NCBI RefSeq assembly: GCF_001556865.1
Contig: NZ_LSJY01000070.1
Location: 26,061 to 90,060, forward strand
Origin: Sphingobium sp. CCH11-B1
GTDB taxonomy: Bacteria; Pseudomonadota; Alphaproteobacteria; Sphingomonadales; Sphingomonadaceae
DNA length: 64,000 nucleotides
Direction: 5' to 3'
Shown: in pieces, positions 17,664-26,453 of the stretch
Position numbering within the stretch: position 1 is the stretch's first letter
How the letters are laid out: each line of letters starts with the position of its first letter
Made by a program: the position numbers and the translations under genes
Notes under the pieces: model-generated
What the model was told of the DNA's origin: nothing
Databases searched by the model: none
The model's input: the letters and a program-made list of their open reading frames with translations, nothing else

Positions 17664-19232
17664 ATGTCGAAGCCATTCACCATCACGACCGCCATATCCT
17701 ATCCCAACGGCCGCCCGCATATTGGCCATGCCTATGAAGTGATCGCCACCGACGCGATCGCCCGATTCCAGCGAATGATGGGCCGCGACGTCTTCTTCCA
17801 GACAGGCACTGACGAACATGGCCTCAAAATGGCGCAGACGGCGCGTGGCCGGGACATGGAGCCTCAGGCTCTGGCGGATGAAATGGCGTCCTATTTCAGG
17901 GCGATGAACGATGGACTGAACATCAGTTTCGATCGTTTCATCCGCACTAGCGAACCCGATCATCATCGGGCAAGCCAGGCCATCTGGAAGGCGATGGAGG
18001 CCAGCGGCGACCTGTATCTTGGCCGTTACGAAGGCTGGTATTCGGTTCGTGACGAGGCATTTTACGACGAGAAGGAGATCGTCGAAGGGGAAGGGGGTGC
18101 CAAACTCTCTCCTCAGGGTACGCCGGTCGAATGGACCGTCGAGGAAAGCTGGTTCTTCCGCCTGTCGGCCTATCAGGACCGGCTGCTGGCACTGTATCGC
18201 GATCATCCCCGGTTCATTCAGCCGGAAAGCCGCCGCAATGAGGTGATGCGCTTCGTGGAGGGCGGGCTATCCGACCTTAGCGTCTCGCGCACCAGCTTCG
18301 ATTGGGGCGTCAAGGTGCCGGGCTCCGAAGGCCATGTCATGTATGTGTGGGTCGACGCGCTCACCAATTACCTTACCGGCTGCGGCTATCCCGACGACCG
18401 GGAGCGGATGGCGCGTTATTGGTCGGAAGGCGGCGATATCACTCATATCATCGGCAAGGATATCGTGCGATTTCATGCGGTTTACTGGCCGGCTTTCCTG
18501 ATGAGCGCGAAGCTGCCTCTGCCGCAGCGGGTGTTCGGCCACGGCTTCCTGCTCAATCGGGGCGAGAAGATGTCCAAGTCGCTGGGCAATGTCGCGGACC
18601 CGATGGAACTGGCCGAAAAATTCGGCGTGGATCAGCTGCGCTATTTCCTGCTTTCGGAAGTCACCTTCGGCAATGACGGGAGCTACAGCGCCGAAGCGAT
18701 CGTCCAGCGATCGAACAGCGACCTGGGCAACGCGTTCGGCAATCTGGCGCAGAGGACGCTCAGTTTCATCGCCAAGAACCTGGCGGGGCGGCTTCCCGCC
18801 GTTCGCGGCCATGATGCGGCAGACGCGGAATTGTTCGCCTTCATCGATCGCGTGGTACGCACGGACATGCCGGCCGCCATTGACGAGCTGGCGTTGTCCG
18901 GCGCGATCGAACATTGGCTGCGCGCCTGTTTCGCCTGCAACCAATATATCGACGCGCAAGCGCCATGGACGCTGCGCAAGACCGACCCTGAGCGAATGGA
19001 GACCGTGCTTGCGACGCTCTACATCGCCATCGCGCAACTGGCGGTTGCGATCCTGCCGGTGATCCCGGCGAGCGCCACCGCGCTGCTGGACCATATGGGT
19101 GTGCCTGACAACCGCCGCAGTCCTGCAGGGATAGGCGGTCACTGGTATTCGGAACTGGCGGAAAGCGGCTTTACGGTCGAGCCGTCAAAGCCGCTGTTCC
19201 CGCGCCTGGAATTGCCGGCGGAGGATGCCTGA
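17664..19232 (+). CDS. metG: Methionyl-tRNA synthetase
   Basis: Charges tRNA-Met. The class I signature HIGH is at residues 19-22 and KMSKS begins at residue 302. The catalytic core includes TGTDEHGLKM and YVWVDALTNYLTG. At 522 residues it is the short form: the zinc-knuckle insert is reduced (YEGWYSVRDEAFY in the connective peptide) and there is no C-terminal tRNA-binding (Arc1p-like) domain. The start follows GGGAGG about eight bases away. It overlaps tatD by a few bases; metG-tatD-MBL is a common order. Confidence 0.96.
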   Translation: MSKPFTITTAISYPNGRPHIGHAYEVIATDAIARFQRMMGRDVFFQTGTDEHGLKMAQTARGRDMEPQALADEMASYFRAMNDGLNISFDRFIRTSEPDHHRASQAIWKAMEASGDLYLGRYEGWYSVRDEAFYDEKEIVEGEGGAKLSPQGTPVEWTVEESWFFRLSAYQDRLLALYRDHPRFIQPESRRNEVMRFVEGGLSDLSVSRTSFDWGVKVPGSEGHVMYVWVDALTNYLTGCGYPDDRERMARYWSEGGDITHIIGKDIVRFHAVYWPAFLMSAKLPLPQRVFGHGFLLNRGEKMSKSLGNVADPMELAEKFGVDQLRYFLLSEVTFGNDGSYSAEAIVQRSNSDLGNAFGNLAQRTLSFIAKNLAGRLPAVRGHDAADAELFAFIDRVVRTDMPAAIDELALSGAIEHWLRACFACNQYIDAQAPWTLRKTDPERMETVLATLYIAIAQLAVAILPVIPASATALLDHMGVPDNRRSPAGIGGHWYSELAESGFTVEPSKPLFPRLELPAEDA

Positions 19233-20025
19233 CACCATGTTCCCCGCTCCCAGCCTGATCGACAGCCATTGCCACTTGAATTACAAGGGGTTGATTGAGG
19301 ATCAAGCCAATGTGCTTGAACGGGCGCGGGCGCGCGGCGTGGGCACGATGCTGAACATCGCGACCCGGGAGAGCGAATGGGACGCAGTGCTGGAGACGGC
19401 GGTCAGGGAGCCGGATGTATGGGCGACCGTCGGCATCCATCCGCATGAGGCGGACGAGCATCCCCACGTCGATACGGCCAAGCTGGTCGAGCGGGCGGCG
19501 CATCCACGGGTAGTGGGCATTGGCGAGACGGGGCTCGATTATTATTACGACCATAGCGACCGCGAACGGCAGCAGACGAGCTTTCGCGCCCATATCGTCG
19601 CATGCCGCGAAACCGGGCTGCCGCTGATCGTCCATACCCGCGATGCGGAGGAGGATACGTTGCGTATCCTGCGCGATGAGATGGGGAAGGGGGCCTATAG
19701 CGGGGTGATCCATTGTTTCACCGCCAGCGGCGCCTTCGCCGACGCAGCGATGGAGCTTGGCTTCTACATCAGCATTTCCGGCATCGTGACCTTCAAAAGC
19801 GCCAAGGATTTGCAGGACACGGCCAAGCGGCTGCCGCTCGACCGGCTGCTGATCGAAACGGATTCGCCCTTCCTCGCGCCGGTGCCGCATAGGGGCAAAC
19901 CGTGCGAGCCTGCCTATGTCGCTGATACGGCGGCCTTCCTCGCTGGTCTGCGCGGCGAAAGCGTCGAAACGCTCGGAGCCGCCACTTCGGCCAATTTCCG
20001 CACCCTGTTTGCCAAGGCGGCATGA
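19225..20025 (+). CDS. tatD: TatD-family metal-dependent hydrolase/deoxyribonuclease
   Basis: TIM-barrel metal hydrolase implicated in 3'-5' DNA/RNA trimming. Metal ligands are visible: SHCHLNY at the N-terminus, GIGETGLDYYY, IVHTRDAEEDT, HCFTAS and the terminal TDSPFLAP. 266 residues, full length. The ATG at 19225 overlaps the metG stop; ATG at 19237 is also possible because CGGAGG precedes both. The ATGA at its end couples it to the next hydrolase gene. Confidence 0.93.
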   Translation: MPDTMFPAPSLIDSHCHLNYKGLIEDQANVLERARARGVGTMLNIATRESEWDAVLETAVREPDVWATVGIHPHEADEHPHVDTAKLVERAAHPRVVGIGETGLDYYYDHSDRERQQTSFRAHIVACRETGLPLIVHTRDAEEDTLRILRDEMGKGAYSGVIHCFTASGAFADAAMELGFYISISGIVTFKSAKDLQDTAKRLPLDRLLIETDSPFLAPVPHRGKPCEPAYVADTAAFLAGLRGESVETLGAATSANFRTLFAKAA

Positions 20026-20813
20026 GCCTGACGCTCACCATCCTGGGCTGCGGCACATCGTCGGGGGTGCCGCGCATCGGCAATGATTGGGGCGATTGCG
20101 ACCCCACGGAGCCGAAGAACCGGCGCACGCGCGTTTCCATATTGGTCGAAAGTCCGACCACCCGCATCCTGGTCGACACGTCGCCAGACATGCGCATGCA
20201 GTTGTTGGCCGCCGATGTCATTGATATCGACGCCATCCTGTGGACCCACGATCATGCGGACCATTGCCACGGGCTGGACGATGTGCGGCAGATCTATCAT
20301 CACCGCGGCGCCCCGGTGCCAGGCTATGCGCGCGCGGAAACGCTGGCGCTTCTGCAGCAGCGCTTTGGTTACGTCTTCCATGGCAGGAATGGCTATCCAT
20401 CGACGGTCGACGGCCATGCGCTGTCCGACAGGCTGCGCATCGGCGACATCGACATAGGCTGCGTCGATCAACCCCATGGCGAGGTATATTCCACCGGCTT
20501 CCGCTTCGAACATGCTGGCCGATCCATCGGCTATGCCACGGATTTCCATGAGATCACGCCTGGCATGCTGGCCCTTTACGATGGACTGGACATCTGGGTG
20601 GTGGATGCCCTTCGCGAACGGCCGCACCCGACCCACGCGCATCTTGCCATGACGCTGGACGGCATTGCCGCCGCGCGACCCATGCGCGCCATCCTGACCC
20701 ACATGGACCAGAGCATGGATTATCATCGGCTGCGGCGAGGCCTCCCTTCCGGCGTGGAACCGGGCTATGACGGGATGACGGTGACGTTGCCGGCGGTCGA
20801 ACAGGGGGGCTGA
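20022..20813 (+). CDS. Metallo-beta-lactamase-fold hydrolase (PhnP/YcbJ-like)
   Basis: Cytosolic MBL-fold enzyme, probably a phosphodiesterase. The metal motif is complete: THDHADHCHGLDD near residues 74-86, then ATDFHE and THMDQSMDYHRL. The N-terminal LGCGTSSGVPRIGNDWGDCD resembles the Zn-binding Cys/His region of PhnP-type cyclic phosphodiesterases. There are no phn genes nearby; the tatD link is the conserved one, so a housekeeping phosphodiesterase is likelier than phosphonate breakdown. 263 residues, start coupled to tatD (ATGA). Confidence 0.85.
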   Translation: MSLTLTILGCGTSSGVPRIGNDWGDCDPTEPKNRRTRVSILVESPTTRILVDTSPDMRMQLLAADVIDIDAILWTHDHADHCHGLDDVRQIYHHRGAPVPGYARAETLALLQQRFGYVFHGRNGYPSTVDGHALSDRLRIGDIDIGCVDQPHGEVYSTGFRFEHAGRSIGYATDFHEITPGMLALYDGLDIWVVDALRERPHPTHAHLAMTLDGIAAARPMRAILTHMDQSMDYHRLRRGLPSGVEPGYDGMTVTLPAVEQGG

Positions 20814-20821
20814 GGCGAAAG

Positions 20822-21439
20822 ATGGAGCAGTCGGCGTCGATCCTTTGGTATCTGCTGGCGATCGTCCTGGTGGGATCGGCGTTGATCGGTCGACAATTAC
20901 CGATGGGCGGCCTTCTGCGCATGGCGCTGCTGTGGGTCGCGATCTTCGCAGGGCTGCTGGGCCTGTTCAAACTGGCGCAGGGGCAGGGCTATCTCACCGG
21001 GCGATGGGCCGATCAGGAAATCGCCACGCCGGATGAAGCGCCTGCGCCCTTGCCACAATCCAGCACACAAGGGACGTCGCTGCGCATACCGGTCGCGGCG
21101 GACGGCCATTATTGGGTGGAAGGCACGATCAACGGATCGCCAGCGCGCTTCCTGATCGACAGCGGCGCGACCTTCACCGCCCTGTCCGACAGCACGGCGC
21201 GGGCCGCCGGCCTCAACTATGACGTTGCCGCACCCGGTGTGATCATGAACACCGCCAACGGCAAGGTCGAAGCCCGTCGGTCGAACATCGCCCGGCTGTC
21301 GGTTGGCCCGATTTCGGTTAGCGACCTACCGGTCGTGGTGTCGCCTGCCTTTGGCGAGGTGAACGTCATCGGCATGAACATGTTGTCGCGCCTCAAAAGC
21401 TGGGGTGTGCAGGACGGCGCAATGGTGCTGACGCCATGA
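20822..21439 (+). CDS. Membrane-anchored retropepsin-like aspartic protease (TIGR02281 type)
   Basis: 205-residue protein with two N-terminal hydrophobic segments (ILWYLLAIVLVGSALIG and LLRMALLWVAIFAGLLGLF). A single-copy retropepsin domain facing the periplasm follows: the catalytic FLIDSGATFTALS and the hydrophobic flap/terminal motif VNVIGMNMLSRLKSW. The family is clan AA, one aspartate per chain, so it should act as a homodimer. The native substrate is not known to me. Eight bases follow the upstream hydrolase, and its last codons overlap the KgtP-like gene (ATGA), suggesting one transcript from metG onward. Confidence 0.85.
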   Translation: MEQSASILWYLLAIVLVGSALIGRQLPMGGLLRMALLWVAIFAGLLGLFKLAQGQGYLTGRWADQEIATPDEAPAPLPQSSTQGTSLRIPVAADGHYWVEGTINGSPARFLIDSGATFTALSDSTARAAGLNYDVAAPGVIMNTANGKVEARRSNIARLSVGPISVSDLPVVVSPAFGEVNVIGMNMLSRLKSWGVQDGAMVLTP

Positions 21440-22752
21440 ATGCTGCCACGGAGCAGGGGGCGCCAACGCAGGGTCGACCGACGCAAAGGGAGCGGCTGAA
21501 AGCCATTATCGGCGGGTCCACCGGCAATCTGGTCGAATGGTATGACTGGTACGCCTATGCCGCCTTCACCCTCTATTTCGCGCCGCATTTCTTCCCCAGC
21601 GAGGATCGCACCGCGCAATTGCTGAGCGCGGCTGGCATCTTCGCGGTTGGGTTCCTCATGCGGCCGATCGGCGCGTGGGCGATGGGCGTCTATGCCGACC
21701 GGCACGGGCGCAAGAGCGGCCTGACCCTGTCGGTGGCGTTGATGTGCGCGGGATCGCTGCTGATCGGCGTGACGCCGGGATATGAAACCATCGGTATGGC
21801 CGCGCCGCTGCTGTTGGTGCTGGCACGACTGATGCAGGGGCTGTCCATCGGCGGCGAATATGGGGCGAGCGCGACCTATCTCTCTGAAATGGCCGGGCGG
21901 GACCGGCGCGGTTTCTTCTCCAGCTTCCAATATGTGACCCTCATCGCCGGACAATTGGTCGCGATTTGCGTCCTGCTGCTGTTGCAGGCGACGCTCAGCG
22001 CCGCGCAGCTTGACGCGTGGGGCTGGCGGATACCCTTTTTCATTGGTGGCGCATTGGCGGTCATCGTCTTCTGGCTGCGTCGCGGCCTCGCAGAAACCCA
22101 GAGCTTTACGGTTGCAAAGGCAGCCGGAGCGCCCAAATCCGGCTTCGTCGAGTTGGTGACGAAGCACCCACGCGAGACCATCACGGTCATGCTGTTGACG
22201 GCGGGCGGCACGATCGCCTTCTACGCCTACAGCATCTACATGCAGAAGTTCCTGGTGAACACGAGCGGGTTGAGCCGGGAAACAGCGTCGCAGATCAACG
22301 CGATCACGCTGTTCATGTTCATGCTGTTGCAACCCGTCGCGGGTGCGCTCTCGGACAGGATCGGGCGAAAGCCACTGATGATCGGCTTCGGCACGCTTGG
22401 CGTACTCTGCACTTATCCGATCTTTGCGGTGCTGGAGACCGTGCGCGATCCGTTAAGCGCCGGATTGCTGGTGATGGCGGGCCTGGTAATCGTGACCGGC
22501 TACACATCCATAAACGCGGTCGTGAAAGCCGAGCTGTTTCCAGCGCATATTCGCGCGCTGGGCGTGGCGCTACCTTATGCCTTGGCGAACACGCTGTTCG
22601 GCGGCACGGCGGAGTTCGTGGCGCTGTGGTTCAAGCAGGCCGGGATGGAACAAGCTTTCTATGTCTATGTGACGGTGATGATTGCGATTTCGCTGATCGT
22701 CTATGTGCGGATGCGCGACACGCGACAGCACAGCCTGATCCAGGAAGACTGA
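21436..22752 (+). CDS. MHS-family MFS symporter, KgtP (alpha-ketoglutarate permease)-like
   Basis: Proton symporter of the metabolite:H+ group. Much of the 438-residue chain follows E. coli KgtP as I remember it: GNLVEWYDWYAYAAFTLYFA, AAGIFAVGFLMRPIG, ADRHGRKSGL, LSIGGEYGASATYLSEMA, ALSDRIGRKPLM, and ELFPAHIRALGVALPYALAN near the end. Twelve helices are predicted. A dicarboxylate such as 2-oxoglutarate is the likeliest substrate, but MHS members differ, so no gene symbol is given. Translation is coupled to the retropepsin gene by ATGA. An AT-rich stretch follows it. Confidence 0.85.
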   Translation: MNAATEQGAPTQGRPTQRERLKAIIGGSTGNLVEWYDWYAYAAFTLYFAPHFFPSEDRTAQLLSAAGIFAVGFLMRPIGAWAMGVYADRHGRKSGLTLSVALMCAGSLLIGVTPGYETIGMAAPLLLVLARLMQGLSIGGEYGASATYLSEMAGRDRRGFFSSFQYVTLIAGQLVAICVLLLLQATLSAAQLDAWGWRIPFFIGGALAVIVFWLRRGLAETQSFTVAKAAGAPKSGFVELVTKHPRETITVMLLTAGGTIAFYAYSIYMQKFLVNTSGLSRETASQINAITLFMFMLLQPVAGALSDRIGRKPLMIGFGTLGVLCTYPIFAVLETVRDPLSAGLLVMAGLVIVTGYTSINAVVKAELFPAHIRALGVALPYALANTLFGGTAEFVALWFKQAGMEQAFYVYVTVMIAISLIVYVRMRDTRQHSLIQED

Positions 22753-22818
22753 GTGACACAGGCAGTTCGACAGCGAAATAGACACCCAGGTCGCAATAAG
22801 CACGGATCACGATTTAAC

Positions 22819-22832
22819 ATAATATATATTAT
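22819..22832. repeat. AT-only 14-bp palindrome in the metE-side gap before mazG
   Basis: ATAATATATATTAT is a perfect palindrome inside the 142-bp gap between the KgtP-like gene and mazG, in an unusually AT-rich patch (about 22810-22850) for this genome. It may be part of the mazG promoter or a regulator site. It lacks the GC stem and T tract of a terminator. No neighbouring metE gene is present; the label refers only to the upstream side of the gap. Confidence 0.35.
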
Positions 22833-22894
22833 CGAACTTATATCTCTGTAGCCTGTCGTTCTCCTTCTCACCCCCTCATCCCGAGACTTCCGCC

Positions 22895-23674
22895 ATGACC
22901 AAAGCCAGTCCCGCCGACATCATGCCGCTTGCCGACGTCATGGCGCGTCTGCGCGATCCGGACACAGGATGTCCGTGGGACATCGAACAGGATTTCGCGT
23001 CCATCGCGCCGTACACGATCGAGGAAGCCTATGAGGTGGCTGACGCAATCCAACGCAAGGACATGCCGGCCCTTCAGGACGAACTTGGCGACCTGCTGCT
23101 TCAAGTCGTGTTCCATAGCCGCATGGCCGAACAATCGGGCCAATTCGCATTGCAGGACGTGATTGACGGCATCACCGCCAAGATGATCCGTCGCCACCCG
23201 CATGTCTTTGGCGATCGCACCCGGCGGGAGGACGGCCACGCCCAATGGGAAGTCATCAAGGCAGCCGAGCGAGCGGAAAAGGAGCCCGATCCAAGCGCTC
23301 TTGCCGGCGTCGCTGCGGCCCTGCCCGCCCTGCTCCGCGCCGAAAAGCTGCAAAAGCGGGCGGCTCGCACCGGGTTCGATTGGCCGGACATTCAGGGCGT
23401 GATTGCTAAGGTGCTGGAAGAACTGGACGAAGTGCAGACCGCCGCGACACAGGACGAACGCGAGGAGGAAATCGGCGATCTGCTCTTCGCCATGGTCAAC
23501 CTGGCGCGCCACCTCAAGGTTGATCCGGAAGCGGCACTGCGCCGCGCCAATGCCAAGTTCGACCGCCGGTTCCGCGCCATGGAAGGCATGGCGGGCGCGG
23601 ACTTTTCCGCTCTGCCGCTCAATGACAAGGAAGCGCTTTGGCAGCGAGCCAAGCAACAGGAAAAATCCTTCTAA
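22895..23674 (+). CDS. mazG: Nucleoside triphosphate pyrophosphohydrolase MazG
   Basis: Hydrolyses (d)NTPs to monophosphates, limiting damaged or excess nucleotides. Two MazG domains are visible. The N-terminal one has CPWDIEQDFASIAPYTIEEA and DELGDLLLQVVFHSRMAE; the C-terminal one has KVLEELDEVQTA and EEEIGDLLFAMVNLARHL. The EExxE and ExxD-type metal motifs are intact in both. 259 residues, as in E. coli. It converges on the ntr-hfq-hflX block, a frequent neighbourhood in alphaproteobacteria. Confidence 0.95.
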   Translation: MTKASPADIMPLADVMARLRDPDTGCPWDIEQDFASIAPYTIEEAYEVADAIQRKDMPALQDELGDLLLQVVFHSRMAEQSGQFALQDVIDGITAKMIRRHPHVFGDRTRREDGHAQWEVIKAAERAEKEPDPSALAGVAAALPALLRAEKLQKRAARTGFDWPDIQGVIAKVLEELDEVQTAATQDEREEEIGDLLFAMVNLARHLKVDPEAALRRANAKFDRRFRAMEGMAGADFSALPLNDKEALWQRAKQQEKSF

Positions 23675-23784
23675 TGCCGTCCTATCGACATGGCCCATGA
23701 TCAGTTCTGACTTGAAACTGGTATTTGACATGCCGAGGGAAGAGGCATAGTTTTGTATTTCTTGAACAAAGGAAGGAGTATGCG

Positions 23785-24327
23785 ATGCGTCTTACTGCTC
23801 TTTTTCTCCTCTGCTCCGCTATCGCCGTTCCCGCTCAGGCCCAGCAAAATGGCACCGGCATAACCGGGATACATATCGGCTTGTCCAGCTTTCCTGTGTC
23901 GACGCCCGTGAATGGTTATGGACCCGACAATTATGCGGTGCCCGGCGAGGCCCTCAATCATGATATGAGCCTCGCCAGGAAACTGATTGTGGCCGGTGAC
24001 TATGTGAAAGCGGACAATCTGCTGTCGAATGTTGTCGGCAAGACGGAAAGCCGTCAGGCACGCTTCCTCAAGGGTGTGGCCAAGCTGGGTCTCGGCGATC
24101 CGACGGCTGCGCGTCGCTATTTTGAACAAAGCCTCTATCGCGGGCGCAACGGCTATCCCGGCGCGATGTCCGGGCTCGCGCTAGCCGAAATACGGTTGGG
24201 CAATCGGGACGCCGCACAGGATATTCTAGACAAGCTACGCTATCAGCGCAGCCGTTGCAGCAGCAGTTGCGACCGCGCCAGTTCATTGGACCAAGCGGTT
24301 TCGGTTGTCGAAAAAGCGTTGATCTGA
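23785..24327 (+). CDS. Small exported repeat protein (TPR-like), function unknown
   Basis: 180 residues with a clear signal peptide (MRLTALFLLCSAIAVPAQAQ). The mature part has helical repeats resembling tetratricopeptides: ARKLIVAGDYVKADNLLSNV, RFLKGVAKLGLGDPTAARRY and GLALAEIRLGNRDAAQDILD. A short tail carries two cysteines in RCSSSCD, possibly a disulfide in the periplasm. GGAAGGAG precedes ATG 23785 with good spacing; an in-frame ATG 20 codons upstream would ruin the signal. It stands alone between mazG and hflX, which is on the opposite strand. I cannot assign a function. Confidence 0.75.
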   Translation: MRLTALFLLCSAIAVPAQAQQNGTGITGIHIGLSSFPVSTPVNGYGPDNYAVPGEALNHDMSLARKLIVAGDYVKADNLLSNVVGKTESRQARFLKGVAKLGLGDPTAARRYFEQSLYRGRNGYPGAMSGLALAEIRLGNRDAAQDILDKLRYQRSRCSSSCDRASSLDQAVSVVEKALI

Positions 24328-24394
24328 AGCCTTTTGAAGCCGATCTATTCGGATCGGATCGCTACATGGCGCGCGCGACGACCGATGCCGCGCC

Positions 24395-25762
24395 TCAGGC
24401 TTCGTCTGAGGAGATCTGATCCCGGCTGCGCTTTGCATAACGGGCGAAGGCGGCATCCGACAGGCGAACGTCCACGCGATTTTCCTCACCTTCGATGTGG
24501 CTGAAGAGCACTTCGCCATGTTCGTGCAACCAAGCCAAGGTCGCCCCGTCCGACACGGGGATGCGTAAGCCGTAAACCTTGGCCCCGCGCGTCATGCGGT
24601 CGCTGATCGTCCGTTGCAACAGGTCGATCCCCTCGCCCGTCAACGCCGACAGGATGACGACATCCTCACGCCGCCCCGCCTGTTCACGGACCAGCGCCGC
24701 CACTTCGGCATCCAACAGGTCGAGCTTGTTCCACGCCTCGATGATGGGCGGCGGTTCGGGCTCCCCCTCCCCGCGATCCAGCACCACTTCGCCGGCAACG
24801 CCCAGTTCGCCCAGGACGTCAAGCACATCGTCGCGTTGCGCCTCCGTATCCGGGTGCGCGATGTCGCGGACATGGACGATGAGGTCGGCCGAGAGCACTT
24901 CCTCCAGCGTAGCGCGGAAGGCGGCGATCAACTGGGTCGGCAGATCGGACACGAAGCCGACGGTGTCTGACAGGATTGCCTTATCAAGGCCGGGCAGCGC
25001 GATCTGTCGCATCGTGGGATCGAGCGTGGCGAAGAGCAAATCCTCCGCCATGACGTCAGCACCGGTTAGCCGATTGAAAAGCGTGGATTTCCCGGCATTG
25101 GTATAGCCCACCAGCGCGATAACCGGCCAAGGCGCGCGCTGCCGCCGGGCGCGGTGCAGGCCGCGCGTACGCGTCACCTGATCCAGTTCACGGCGAATCT
25201 TCGCCATGCGGTCGCGGATCATCCGCCGGTCCGCTTCGATCTGGGTTTCGCCCGGACCGCCAAGAAAGCCGAAGCCACCGCGTTGCCGCTCAAGGTGAGT
25301 CCAGCTTCGCACGAGACGGCCGGCCTGATAATCCAGGTGCGCCAGTTCCACCTGCAATCGGCCTTCGTTGGTAGCCGCGCGTTCGCCGAAGATTTCCAGG
25401 ATCAGCCCGGTGCGATCGATGACCTTGGCTTCGGTCGCCTTTTCCAGATTGCTCTGCTGCACCGGTGACAGGCTGTTGTCGACGATGATGAGTTCGGCTT
25501 CCTCCTGCCGGGCCAGTGTCGCGATCTGGTCCACCTGTCCGCTGCCGAAAAGGGTCGCGGGCTTGCGGTCGCGCACGCGGAACGCCTGCGCCGCCCGCAC
25601 GTCGATGCCGATCGCGAGCGCGAGGCCGCGCGCCTCTTCCAGCCGGGCATCGCTGTCGCGGCGGTCATGACCGTTGGCGCCATTGTGGGTTTCGGCGTGG
25701 ACGACGATAGCACGCGCGCCGCGCGCCACTTCATCGTCAGAGTCGCGGTTGAATATGGCCAT
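24395..25762 (-). CDS. hflX: GTPase HflX
   Basis: Ribosome-associated GTPase that splits stalled or heat-damaged ribosomes. The N-terminal HflX domain (ATLFGSGQVDQIA, VDNSLSPVQQSNLE, then the glycine-rich RGGFGFLGGPGETQIEADRR) is followed by a TrmE-like G domain: G1 GYTNAGKST, G3 DTVGF and G4 NKLD. 455 residues. It is the last gene of the minus-strand series after hfq, as in many alphaproteobacteria and in E. coli (hfq-hflX). Confidence 0.96.
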   Translation of the reverse strand: MAIFNRDSDDEVARGARAIVVHAETHNGANGHDRRDSDARLEEARGLALAIGIDVRAAQAFRVRDRKPATLFGSGQVDQIATLARQEEAELIIVDNSLSPVQQSNLEKATEAKVIDRTGLILEIFGERAATNEGRLQVELAHLDYQAGRLVRSWTHLERQRGGFGFLGGPGETQIEADRRMIRDRMAKIRRELDQVTRTRGLHRARRQRAPWPVIALVGYTNAGKSTLFNRLTGADVMAEDLLFATLDPTMRQIALPGLDKAILSDTVGFVSDLPTQLIAAFRATLEEVLSADLIVHVRDIAHPDTEAQRDDVLDVLGELGVAGEVVLDRGEGEPEPPPIIEAWNKLDLLDAEVAALVREQAGRREDVVILSALTGEGIDLLQRTISDRMTRGAKVYGLRIPVSDGATLAWLHEHGEVLFSHIEGEENRVDVRLSDAAFARYAKRSRDQISSDEA

Positions 25763-25825
25763 GCAGGCTTAAAGCATCCAGACGCGCGCCGGTCCACCTG
25801 TCAACGGCCCGGCGCGCAACCCAAT

Positions 25826-26308
25826 TTAGTCGTCCTGCTCGTTCTCACCGCTGAGGTCGAGCGAGTGGAGCGGCTGAACCGTCGATATGGCGTGCTTGTA
25901 GACGAGCTGCACCATGCCGTCGCGTTCCAGCAGCATGCAGAACAGGTCGAAGGCCGCAATCTCGCCCTGAAGCATGACGCCGTTCACCAGGAACATCGTC
26001 ACCGGGCTGCCGGACTTGCGGACGGCGGAGAGGAAGATTTCCTGCAGCAGTTTCGATTTTCCGTTGCCGTCGCTGCTCTTGCGCAGATCGGTGAGGTCCA
26101 TCGACTGGGCTGGCATCACCGTGGATATGGCATGCTTGTACACCAGCTGCGACTGTCCATCGCGACGCAGCAGAACGGAAAAATTGTCGAACCAGGTGAT
26201 GATGCCCTGCAGCTTCACGCCCTTCACCAGGAACATGGTGACCGGGGTCTTGCTCTTGCGCAGGCTGTTGAGGAAAATATCCTGAAGGTTGTTCATCTTT
26301 TCGGCCAT
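25826..26308 (-). CDS. hfq: RNA chaperone Hfq with two tandem Sm-like domains
   Basis: Post-transcriptional regulator that pairs small RNAs with mRNAs. The 160-residue chain holds two complete Hfq domains exactly 80 residues apart: residues about 8-72 (Sm2 motif YKHAIST at 57-63) and about 88-152 (YKHAIST at 137-143), joined by a short linker rich in Ser, Gly and Lys. Both keep the lateral Gln (Q9, Q89), the FD-F ring segment and the rim Arg-Lys pair (17-18, 97-98). They differ elsewhere: the distal-face Lys is K32 in copy 1 but Met112 in copy 2, and copy 2 is more acidic. Usual Hfq is 70-110 residues with one domain, so a ring would need three chains with alternating halves. Sits between ntrX and hflX. 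Confidence 0.95.
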   Translation of the reverse strand: MAEKMNNLQDIFLNSLRKSKTPVTMFLVKGVKLQGIITWFDNFSVLLRRDGQSQLVYKHAISTVMPAQSMDLTDLRKSSDGNGKSKLLQEIFLSAVRKSGSPVTMFLVNGVMLQGEIAAFDLFCMLLERDGMVQLVYKHAISTVQPLHSLDLSGENEQDD

Positions 26309-26453
26309 GGTCGTCGCCAGTCCTTTATTGTTGGCGGGACGTTACCCGCACTTGCACTCTTAAGCAGAGTGTCTTGCCCGCCCCCGCGCGTCGGGAGCAG
26401 GGCAACTTCTACCGCACTTGCGAAGAAACGTCCATGGGCATGGGGCGATCCGG

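Noticed and set aside
26355..26371. Small hairpin CACTC...GAGTG between ntrX and hfq
   Set aside because: Five-base stem with seven-base loop and no T tract; too weak to call a terminator or operator.
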